Assembly: GCA_045650565.1 (NCBI GenBank)
Contig: JAZRRG010000030.1
Location: forward strand, 1 to 17,621
Reading direction: 5' to 3'
Length of the DNA stretch: 17,621 bases
From: SIG565 sp045650565
GTDB lineage: Bacteria > Bacillota > Clostridia > Oscillospirales > Acutalibacteraceae
The notes beneath the pieces were generated by a model. The model searched no databases. It saw only the letters and a program-made list of their open reading frames with translations, and had not been told where the DNA came from. Made by a program: the position numbers and the translations under genes. Position 1 is the stretch's first letter, and the number at the start of each line of letters is the position of its first letter. This document shows positions 6,435-12,560 of this stretch, piece after piece.

Positions 6435-6758
6435 ATGTTAAAGAAAAAAGAAGTTATTATTTTTATTGCGGTAATGTTTTTTGCGCTTTTGGCAATAGTT
6501 TTGCTGAAAAGCATAAACATTGGAGCCGACACTGTGGTAATAACCGAGAACGGTAAAACACTTTACAGTGTGCCGCTTTATAAAAACGCCGAAATAAAGC
6601 TCGAGCACAACACCGTTTTAATAGAGAACGGAGAAGTGCGTGTTATATGGGCGGACTGTAAAAATCAAATTTGTGTTAACACTGGCGCAGTCGATTCCTC
6701 GGGCGGACAAATTATTTGTTTGCCAAACAAGGTAACGGTTGAGGTAGTAAAAAAATGA
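6435..6758 (+). CDS. NusG domain II-containing membrane protein
   Basis: This 107-residue protein has one N-terminal membrane segment (IIFIAVMFFALLAIVLL, about residues 7-23) followed by an extracytoplasmic NusG_II domain. The domain shows the family cysteine pattern WADCKNQICVNTG then GGQIICLPNKVTVEV. It is not the transcription factor NusG. Proteins of this type occur next to ApbE, Gx-transporter, Rnf or flavin electron transfer genes; from memory the Listeria protein EetA is of this kind. Biochemical function is not established. The ATG at 6435 was chosen because GGTGG lies 5 bases before it; an in-frame TTG at 6423 sits at the predicted transcript start. The stop overlaps the next start as ATGA, so translation is probably coupled. 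Confidence 0.85.
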   Translation: MLKKKEVIIFIAVMFFALLAIVLLKSINIGADTVVITENGKTLYSVPLYKNAEIKLEHNTVLIENGEVRVIWADCKNQICVNTGAVDSSGGQIICLPNKVTVEVVKK

Positions 6759-7264
6759 AAATTAAGAAATTAACCGTTTTATCGTTGCTTGTGGCAGCGG
6801 CTCTGTTGCTTTCCTTTGTAGAGGCGGCTGTGGGGTTCGATTTTTTCGTGCCCGGCATAAAATTAGGTCTTGCAAATTCGGTTGCGGTGCTGCTTGTTAG
6901 TTTTTCAAAATACCGTGAGGCGTGGGCGGTAAGCTTTGTAAGGGTTGTGCTGTCAAGCGTTATTTTCGGCACATTTACAAGCTTTTTCTTCTCACTTTTT
7001 GGGGCGGTGCTCTCCTTAGCGGTTATGTGTGCAGCCGTGCGGTTTTTCAAGTTTTCACCCTTTGGCATAAGCTTCCTCGGCGGTATTTTCCACAATATAG
7101 GGCAACTCGCAGCGGCATTCATTACCTTTGGAAGTGCGGCGGTTTTAGGGTATTTGCCCTATCTTGTAATTGCGGGAGCTGTGTGCGGCGGACTAACGGG
7201 TTTTGTAGTAGTATTACTTATAAAGAATAAAAACATTAAAGAAGTTTTTGAAAGGGAGATATAA
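6755..7264 (+). CDS. Gx transporter / heptaprenyl diphosphate synthase component I-like protein
   Basis: This 169-residue protein is almost wholly hydrophobic, with about five or six membrane segments and the family signature PGIKLGLANSVAVLL near residues 34-48. It matches the family annotated as Gx transporter or heptaprenyl diphosphate synthase component I, whose fold resembles ECF-transporter substrate-binding components. Despite the name a direct enzymatic role in polyprenyl synthesis is doubtful. EetB of the Listeria electron transfer locus is, from memory, a member. GAGG lies 10 bases before the ATG, which overlaps the preceding stop by four bases. Its own stop is one base before the asnB start, so the three genes likely form one transcript. 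Confidence 0.85.
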   Translation: MKIKKLTVLSLLVAAALLLSFVEAAVGFDFFVPGIKLGLANSVAVLLVSFSKYREAWAVSFVRVVLSSVIFGTFTSFFFSLFGAVLSLAVMCAAVRFFKFSPFGISFLGGIFHNIGQLAAAFITFGSAAVLGYLPYLVIAGAVCGGLTGFVVVLLIKNKNIKEVFEREI

Positions 7265-7265
7265 T

Positions 7266-9104
7266 ATGTGCGGTTTTGTTGGATTCACAAATCATATTAA
7301 GGATGACGGCACTGTGCTTGAGAAAATGATGAATAAAATTGTGCACAGGGGTCCCGATTCAAGCGGAAAATATGTGGACGAAAACATAGCACTCGGCTTT
7401 AGGCGTCTTAGCATCATTGACATTGCCGATGGCGACCAGCCAATGTTCAACGAGGATGGTTCGCTTGTGCTTACCTTTAACGGTGAAATATATAACCATC
7501 AAGAGTTAAGGCAAGATTTAATAGAAAAGGGACACACCTTTAAGACAGGACACTCAGACACCGAGGTGCTGCTGCACGGCTTTGAGGAATATGGTAATGA
7601 GCTTGTAAAGATGCTGAGAGGTATGTTTGCTTTTGTTATTTACAATAAAAACGATGGCTCACTTTTTGGTGCGAGAGATATGTTTGGCATCAAGCCGTTT
7701 TATTATACATTTATGGAAAACTCTTTTATATTCGGCAGCGAAATCAAGTCGTTTTTACTTCATACCGAATTTAAAAAGGAATTAAATGAAAAGGCATTGG
7801 AGCACTTCTTGTCTTTCCAGTATTCGCCCACCGAGGAGACCTTTTTCAGTGGTGTTTACAAGCTGCCGCCTGCCCATTATTTTGAGTATCATGACGGACA
7901 AATTAAAACAACCCGCTATTTCCGCCCCGAGTTCAAAGAGGAGGATGGCTCACTCGATTACTTTGCCGACCTTACCGATGCGGCAGTAAGGGAGAGCGTT
8001 GCGGCGCACAAAATAGCCGACGTTGAGGTTGGCTCGTACCTTTCAAGCGGTATTGATTCAAGCTATATATCGGAAGCGGCAAAGGTAGATAAAACCTTTA
8101 CAGTGGGGTTTGAGAGTCCCGACGGCAACCGCTATAACGAAATTGAATATGCAAAACGCTTTGCCGATACAATAGGCGTTAAGAATATAAGCAAGGTGAT
8201 AAGTCCTGAGGAATATTGGGAAACCTTCCCGTATATTCAGTATCAAATGGATGAGCCGCTTGCCGACCCTGCGGCAATAGCGCTTTACTTTGTATCAAAG
8301 CTTGCGAGCGAGCATGTAAAGGTTGTTATGTCGGGCGAGGGTGCAGATGAGCTTTTCGGCGGCTACCGAATTTACCAGGAGCCCATAACATTAACCTATT
8401 ATGACCGCCTGCCGTTTTGCATTCGCCGTGTTATCAGCAAAACGCTTGAGTTTTTGAATATTCCAAATGTTCACGGTGTAAATTATTTGATTCGCCGTGG
8501 TAAAACTATTGAGGAAAGGTTTATCGGCAACGCAAATATTTTTAGTGTTAAGGAAAGGAACAAGCTTTTACTTAACTCAACAGGTGCCGAAACGCCTCAA
8601 ATGCTTTGCAAAAAGTTTTACGATGAGGTAAAGGACCAAGACACCGTTACCAAAATGCAGTATCTTGATATCCATATGTGGCTTATGGGGGATATTTTGC
8701 TCAAAGCCGATAAAACGAGTATGGCAAATTCATTAGAGCTTAGGGTTCCGTTCCTTGACAAAAAGGTTATGGAGCTTGCCGAAAAAATACCCGTAAAATG
8801 CAGGGTAAATACTGTAACCACGAAATTAGCGCTTCGCAAGGCGGCTGAAAAAACGCTTCCAAAGCTCACTGCCGAAAAGGACAAGCTCGGCTTCCCCGTT
8901 CCGATTCGTGTGTGGCTTAAAGAGGAGCAGTATTACAATAAAGTAAAGGATGCGTTTATAAGCGAAAACGCTAAAAAGTATTTTAATACAAAGCATTTAG
9001 TGGCACTGCTTGATAGGCATAAGAGCGGTAAAGAGGATGTAAGCCGTAAAATTTGGACGATTTATACCTTCCTTGTTTGGTATAAAGAATATTTTGGAGA
9101 ATAA
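7266..9104 (+). CDS. asnB: Asparagine synthetase, glutamine-hydrolysing
   Basis: AsnB makes asparagine from aspartate, ATP and glutamine-derived ammonia in the cytoplasm. The 612-residue protein has a class II glutaminase domain with catalytic Cys2 exposed after removal of the start Met, RGPDSSG (28-34), RLSI (47-50), FNGEIYNH (71-78) and SDTE (97-100). The synthetase domain has the pyrophosphate loop SSGIDSS (260-266) and SGEGADELFGGY (356-367). An in-frame ATG at 7248 was rejected because only the start at 7266 places cysteine at position 2; GGGAG lies 7 bases upstream, inside the end of the previous gene. It sits at the end of the NusG_II/Gx run, an association with no obvious functional logic. 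Some relatives amidate other substrates, but the full catalytic set favours asparagine synthesis. Confidence 0.95.
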   Translation: MCGFVGFTNHIKDDGTVLEKMMNKIVHRGPDSSGKYVDENIALGFRRLSIIDIADGDQPMFNEDGSLVLTFNGEIYNHQELRQDLIEKGHTFKTGHSDTEVLLHGFEEYGNELVKMLRGMFAFVIYNKNDGSLFGARDMFGIKPFYYTFMENSFIFGSEIKSFLLHTEFKKELNEKALEHFLSFQYSPTEETFFSGVYKLPPAHYFEYHDGQIKTTRYFRPEFKEEDGSLDYFADLTDAAVRESVAAHKIADVEVGSYLSSGIDSSYISEAAKVDKTFTVGFESPDGNRYNEIEYAKRFADTIGVKNISKVISPEEYWETFPYIQYQMDEPLADPAAIALYFVSKLASEHVKVVMSGEGADELFGGYRIYQEPITLTYYDRLPFCIRRVISKTLEFLNIPNVHGVNYLIRRGKTIEERFIGNANIFSVKERNKLLLNSTGAETPQMLCKKFYDEVKDQDTVTKMQYLDIHMWLMGDILLKADKTSMANSLELRVPFLDKKVMELAEKIPVKCRVNTVTTKLALRKAAEKTLPKLTAEKDKLGFPVPIRVWLKEEQYYNKVKDAFISENAKKYFNTKHLVALLDRHKSGKEDVSRKIWTIYTFLVWYKEYFGE

Positions 9105-9113
9105 ATAAAAAAA

Positions 9114-9151
9114 CCCTCCTTGGCAATACTATTTGCGAGGAGGGAATTTTT
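9114..9151 (+). terminator. Terminator hairpin overlapping a ribosome binding site
   Basis: CCCTCCT (9114-9120) pairs with AGGAGGG (9138-9144), with partial inner pairing of TGGCAA and TTTGCG, and the stem is followed by AATTTTT. This is a good intrinsic terminator for asnB. Its 3' arm is also the Shine-Dalgarno sequence of the small gene starting at 9152, so the fold would hide that site in readthrough RNA. Confidence 0.75.
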
Positions 9152-9337
9152 ATGGACAAAAGAACAGTATCAAGCTTTGCAAAGGGCACACTAACAGGTA
9201 TGATAGTTGGAGGTGTGTTGTTAGGCGCCGGCAAGATTATGAAGAACAGCAACAGCAACAAGATGTCGAAGGGCTCGAGCAAGGCAATAAAGGCAGTCGG
9301 CGAATTCGTTGACGGCGTTCAGACAATGTTTAAATAA
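9152..9337 (+). CDS. Small glycine-rich hypothetical protein
   Basis: I do not recognise this 61-residue protein. After a short charged start it has a hydrophobic, glycine-rich segment (GTLTGMIVGGVLLGAGKI, about residues 12-29) that could be a membrane helix of glycine-zipper type, then a Ser/Asn/Lys-rich linker and an amphipathic end (AIKAVGEFVDGVQTMF). The layout recalls YtxH-like small envelope proteins, but this is only a resemblance. A consensus AGGAGGG ribosome site lies 7 bases before the ATG, a strong argument that it is a real gene. That site is the 3' arm of the asnB terminator hairpin, so expression may depend on readthrough and on opening the hairpin. No separate promoter is clear. 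Confidence 0.7.
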   Translation: MDKRTVSSFAKGTLTGMIVGGVLLGAGKIMKNSNSNKMSKGSSKAIKAVGEFVDGVQTMFK

Positions 9338-9348
9338 GCTATATAACA

Positions 9349-9372
9349 AAAGCGGAGGATTTCCTCCGCTTT
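9349..9372 (+). terminator. Hairpin after the small gene, probable terminator
   Basis: AAAGCGGAGG (9349-9358) pairs perfectly with CCTCCGCTTT (9363-9372) over an ATTT loop. The stem ends in T residues, but the sequence after it is only AT-rich, so termination may be partial. Confidence 0.6.
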
Positions 9373-9401
9373 ATAAATTATAAAAATTAGCGAAAAATGG
9401 C

Positions 9402-9430
9402 TTGACACCGCTATTTAACTATGATATAAT
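9402..9430 (+). promoter_or_regulatory. Consensus promoter of tRNA-Tyr
   Basis: TTGACA (9402-9407), exactly 17 bases and TATAAT (9425-9430) match the consensus perfectly, with TGA directly before the -10. It is the strongest promoter in the window and lies 25 bases before the tRNA. Confidence 0.92.
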
Positions 9431-9455
9431 AATTCCTGCTTGAAAAAGTGAATAT

Positions 9456-9540
9456 GGGAGAATTCCCGAGCGGCCAAAGGGGGCAGACTGTAAATCTGTT
9501 GCTTTCAGCTTCGGTGGTTCGAATCCACCTTCTCCCACCA
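9456..9540 (+). tRNA. tRNA-Tyr (anticodon GTA)
   Basis: A class II tRNA with acceptor arms GGGAGAA and TTCTCCC, anticodon loop CTGTAAA with GTA at 9490-9492, a long variable arm, T-loop GGTTCGAATCC and an encoded CCA end (9538-9540). The long variable arm together with GTA fits tyrosine. It is transcribed alone, between its own promoter and terminator. Confidence 0.96.
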
Positions 9541-9578
9541 AAAATCCTCGTAACGTATGTTGCGGGGATTTTTACTTT
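9541..9578 (+). terminator. Terminator of tRNA-Tyr
   Basis: AAAATCCTCG (9541-9550) pairs with CGGGGATTTT (9563-9572), and the inner TAAC/GTTG extends the stem to a four-base loop. A T-rich tail follows. The 5' arm starts at the base after CCA. Confidence 0.8.
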
Positions 9579-9692
9579 TTCACTATTACCTCTTCACTCT
9601 TCACTTTTTTTAAATACGAGGATTTTTTGAAAGTATGCAAAGCTCCTCATTGATTCGTTTGGTGGTAAAGGTGTTTAAAAAAATAAAACTTA

Positions 9693-9721
9693 TTGCAAAG
9701 AATAACTTTTTATTGTACAAT
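9693..9721 (+). promoter_or_regulatory. Promoter of the CLC-family transporter gene
   Basis: TTGCAA (9693-9698), a 17-base spacer and TACAAT (9716-9721). Predicted transcription start near 9728 leaves a leader of only about 11 bases before the GTG at 9739. Confidence 0.6.
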
Positions 9722-9738
9722 GACATTTGGTGTTATAT

Positions 9739-10923
9739 GTGTTAAAAACTTTTAAACTAATAGGTATAAATCTATCTGCTGCGGTTGCGGTAGGGATTAT
9801 AGGTGGCATGGTTGGTGCCGCATTTGCACACGCTATAATATTTGTTACGGCGTGTAGAGAGGTGCGCCCTTTTTTGTTGTTTCTTTTGCCGATTGGGGCA
9901 CTCGCAACGCAATTTGTTTACTCGGTTTTGCGAGTGAAGGGTGTTGGTACAACCGATTGCCTTATATCGTCCTCGAGCGACAGCGTTGTTTCGTTTTATC
10001 TTGCGCCGGCTGTGTTTATCGGCTCGGTTATTACCCATCTTTTAGGCGGCTCTGCGGGACGAGAGGGTGCGGCATTGCAAATGGGTGCCGGTATAGCGTC
10101 TCGAGTTTCTAAACTTTTTCGGCTTCAGGAGGAAAACCGACGCTCACTTGTTCTTTGCGGTATGGCAGCGGTATTCGCCGCCGTCTTTGGTACACCCTTT
10201 GCTGCCTCCATATTTGTTTTTGAAGCAACCAAAACCTATAAAACAGCATATAAAAACATATTATATGTGGCGGTCTCATCACTCTCGGCATACGCCGCTG
10301 CGGTGCTTTTAAGAGTCCAAGCGGAACGTTTTGTTTTACCAAAATTCAGTCTTAATTTTAATGTTTTTTGGCGTGTTGTTTTGGCGGCTGCTTTGGCAGG
10401 TGTTGTTTGCTTTTGCTACTGCACAGCCCTCCATTTTTCGAAAAAGCTTTTTGCTTTTTTAAAAAATCCGTATTTCAGAGGAATTGCTGGTGCTTTCGCC
10501 GTTATAGCTCTAACCGTTTTGATTGGAAATCAAAACTACAACGGCACAGGAGCCCATATCATACATTCGGTTTTAAATGGCGAAAGACCTGTTTTATATG
10601 CTTTCGCAATTAAAATTCTTTTAACTGTACTTACTGTCGGAGCCGGTTTTAAGGGCGGTGAAATAGTCCCCGCACTTTTTATAGGGGCAACCTTTGGCGC
10701 CGCAGCAGCCACGCTTTTGGGTGTACCGAGCGTGCTCGGTGCCGCAATTTGTATGATAGTGCTTTTTGCGGGAAGCACAAAATGTATATTGGCAGCCCTT
10801 ATCATATCTCTTGAGCTTTTCGGCTTTAATTTGTCGCTGTCGGTGTATCTCGTTCCGGCACTTATTATAGGGTGCGTTTTTTCGGGTAAAGTTTCAATAT
10901 ATAAAGGATTAAAATTTAAATAA
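9739..10923 (+). CDS. CLC-family anion transporter, fluoride-exporter-like
   Basis: This 394-residue multi-pass protein belongs to the CLC chloride channel/antiporter family. The gating-glutamate motif is GREGA (residues 107-111) rather than GREGP, and the later pore motif is GFKGGEIVPALFIG (303-316), preceded by GNQNYNGTG (263-271) and followed by LFAGSTKCILAALIISLELFG. These variants resemble the bacterial CLC-F fluoride/proton antiporters more than classical chloride CLCs, so fluoride export is plausible but not proven. The start is uncertain: GTG 9739 has GGTG 6 bases before it and fits the promoter; GTG 9730 and TTG 9727 lie at the predicted transcript start. No CBS domains are present. 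A permease gene follows after 21 bases, probably in one transcript. Confidence 0.85.
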   Translation: MLKTFKLIGINLSAAVAVGIIGGMVGAAFAHAIIFVTACREVRPFLLFLLPIGALATQFVYSVLRVKGVGTTDCLISSSSDSVVSFYLAPAVFIGSVITHLLGGSAGREGAALQMGAGIASRVSKLFRLQEENRRSLVLCGMAAVFAAVFGTPFAASIFVFEATKTYKTAYKNILYVAVSSLSAYAAAVLLRVQAERFVLPKFSLNFNVFWRVVLAAALAGVVCFCYCTALHFSKKLFAFLKNPYFRGIAGAFAVIALTVLIGNQNYNGTGAHIIHSVLNGERPVLYAFAIKILLTVLTVGAGFKGGEIVPALFIGATFGAAAATLLGVPSVLGAAICMIVLFAGSTKCILAALIISLELFGFNLSLSVYLVPALIIGCVFSGKVSIYKGLKFK

Positions 10924-10944
10924 ACTGTTTTAAGGAGTGTTTTT

Positions 10945-12252
10945 ATGTTACCGGCAATAATTCTTTTTGCAATAACCTATGTGTTAATGCTAACCTTTAG
11001 TAAGTATCGCCCCTACATAGCACTTGTGTCAGGCATTATATTCATAGCTGCCGGTATGCTGCCCATAGGCAGCGTTTTAGGTGAGCTCGATTTTAATGTT
11101 TTGCTTATGATAGCGGGAACTATGGGCTTGGTGTCGCTCTTTATCGAGAGTAAAATGCCCGAATTGTTGGCAGACCTAATAATGGAAAAGGTGCCCACGG
11201 TACAAATGGCGGTAGTGGCACTGGCTCTTTTTGCGGGAATTATTTCGGCGTTTGTTGATAACGTAGCAACCGTGCTTATGGTAGCACCCGTAGCGATGGA
11301 GATTTGTAAAAAGCTAAAAACAAACCCCGTACCATTTATTATAGCCATTGCCGTTTCTTCAAATTTACAGGGTGCGGCAACACTTGTAGGTGACACAACC
11401 GCCATAATGCTCGGCTCGGCTTTGGATATGAGCTTCCTCGATTTTATATGGTATCAAGGTAAGCCCTCAATATTTTTTGCAGTTGAACTGGGTGCGGTGG
11501 TTTCCGCTATTATTTTGGCGTTTGTTTTTAGAAAGGAAAAGAAACGCATTGAAAAAAGCAATGTACGCACTAAGGTTACCGATTATGTGCCCACAATTCT
11601 TCTCGTTGGCGCAATTCTCTTGCTGATTTGCGCTTCATTTGCGCCTGACAGTTGGAGATTGCCGAGCGAAATCAACGGATTGATTTGTTGTGCGCTGTTT
11701 GTCATAGGGTTAATTTATAATTTCGCCAAAAAGAAAACGATAGCCGCTATAACAACACCGATTAAAGAGGTAGATTTTGAAACATTAGGGCTGCTGGTTG
11801 GTCTTTTCTTAATGATAGGAGGCATCAAGCACGAGGGAGTAATTGATGCGCTGGCTATGCTACTCGCACAGCTTGGCGGCGGAAACGTGTTCTTGTTATA
11901 CACCGTTATTGTTTTTGCATCGGTGCTTGTCTCTGCATTTATCGATAACATCCCGTATGTTGCAACAATGATACCTGTTATAGCATCTCTAAGCGTTCAG
12001 TTAAGCGCTCCTTTGGGGATGAACTCCTTTCTTGTGGCAGTACCGCTTTACTTCGGTCTTTTATCGGGCGCCACTTTAGGCGGCAACTGTACGCCTATCG
12101 GTGCATCGGCAAATATTACGGGTATAGGCATATTAAGGCGTGCGGGCTACGAGGTTAAAAACAGCGACTTCTTTAAAATCGGCATTCCGTTTACGCTTGC
12201 CGCAATAATTCCGGCATATATTTACATATGGTTGCTTTACGGCGTTAGATAA
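10945..12252 (+). CDS. ArsB/NhaD/SLC13-type ion permease
   Basis: This 435-residue inner-membrane protein belongs to the ion transporter superfamily that includes ArsB, NhaD, CitM and SLC13 carriers. It has about eleven hydrophobic segments and the internal duplication of the fold: SAFVDNVATVLMVAPV (101-116) is repeated as SAFIDNIPYVATMIPV from residue 330, and SSNLQGAATLVGDTT (138-152) corresponds to GGNCTPIGASAN (379-390). Length and repeat layout are typical. Substrate cannot be read from the sequence; Na+/H+ antiport, arsenite or organic anions are all possible, and no ars genes are near. The ATG at 10945 has AAGGAG 7 bases before it. It follows the CLC gene closely and is probably co-transcribed. 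Confidence 0.85.
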   Translation: MLPAIILFAITYVLMLTFSKYRPYIALVSGIIFIAAGMLPIGSVLGELDFNVLLMIAGTMGLVSLFIESKMPELLADLIMEKVPTVQMAVVALALFAGIISAFVDNVATVLMVAPVAMEICKKLKTNPVPFIIAIAVSSNLQGAATLVGDTTAIMLGSALDMSFLDFIWYQGKPSIFFAVELGAVVSAIILAFVFRKEKKRIEKSNVRTKVTDYVPTILLVGAILLLICASFAPDSWRLPSEINGLICCALFVIGLIYNFAKKKTIAAITTPIKEVDFETLGLLVGLFLMIGGIKHEGVIDALAMLLAQLGGGNVFLLYTVIVFASVLVSAFIDNIPYVATMIPVIASLSVQLSAPLGMNSFLVAVPLYFGLLSGATLGGNCTPIGASANITGIGILRRAGYEVKNSDFFKIGIPFTLAAIIPAYIYIWLLYGVR

Positions 12253-12265
12253 AGGGGAAGAACAA

Positions 12266-12510
12266 ATGAAAATTCTATCTATCGGCAACAGCTATTCGGC
12301 TGATGCTCACAGGTGGCTTAGCGCCATCGCAAAAATGGCGGATTTTCGCTTTGCCGAGATGGCTGGCATTTATCACTTGATTATGGCAGATATATAGCGG
12401 CGGCAATGTGGTATCGTACAATTACAGGTCAAAAGATTGGCCATGTAGAAATAGAGGGATTTGACACAACTCTTCTCGAAAAGATAAATGCTGTTATAAA
12501 CGAAATATAA
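12266..12510 (+). pseudogene. Internally deleted DUF4886 (SGNH-hydrolase-like) remnant
   Basis: A clean ribosome site (AGGGGAAG) and ATG at 12266 begin MKILSIGNSYSADAHRWL, the usual start of DUF4886 proteins with SGNH block I (GNSYS). About 25 codons later the match ends. In another frame, from 12358, DGWHLSLDYGRYIAAAMWY follows, the family's C-terminal block V with the DxxH catalytic pattern, and runs 50 codons to TAA at 12508-12510. The first frame stops at 12395-12397. Intact members are roughly 250-300 residues, so most of the middle has been lost with a frame change. The gene is 13 bases behind the permease and shares its terminator. Function in life was probably an esterase-like hydrolase; now it is almost surely inactive. 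Confidence 0.85.
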
Positions 12511-12512
12511 AT

Positions 12513-12545
12513 AAAAAGCCAACGGTTGTTTTCCGTTGGCTTTTT
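12513..12545. terminator. Bidirectional terminator between the DUF4886 remnant and araC-type gene
   Basis: AAAAAGCCAACGG (12513-12525) pairs with CCGTTGGCTTTTT (12533-12545) over a seven-base loop. Both strands end in T runs, so it serves converging genes on either side. Confidence 0.9.
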
Positions 12546-12560
12546 ATTATACGAGTCGGG

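Larger units (their letters stand above)
9541..9738. other. Non-coding spacer between tRNA-Tyr and the CLC gene
   Basis: Besides the tRNA terminator this stretch has a second arm, TACGAGGATTTT (9615-9626), that is the exact reverse complement of 9541-9552, a doubled TCTTCAC heptamer (9591-9604) in a pyrimidine-rich run, and a promoter at 9693-9721. I looked for a fluoride riboswitch ahead of the transporter and saw no convincing one. Confidence 0.6.

Noticed and set aside
7248..7265. Six-codon N-terminal extension of AsnB
   Set aside because: Catalysis needs cysteine directly after the initiator methionine, which only the start at 7266 provides.
8043..8065. AsnB SSGIDSS loop as a possible loss of the SGGxDS pyrophosphate loop
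   Set aside because: The Ser-Gly variant is familiar from AsnB proteins of anaerobic Firmicutes, and all other catalytic motifs are intact.
9448..9630. 60-residue open frame over the tRNA
   Set aside because: It is the translation of tRNA-Tyr and its terminator; the tRNA structure fully explains the sequence.
9640..9738. Fluoride riboswitch before the CLC gene
   Set aside because: The GGTGGTAAAGG segment only loosely recalls the motif start and lies before the predicted transcript start.
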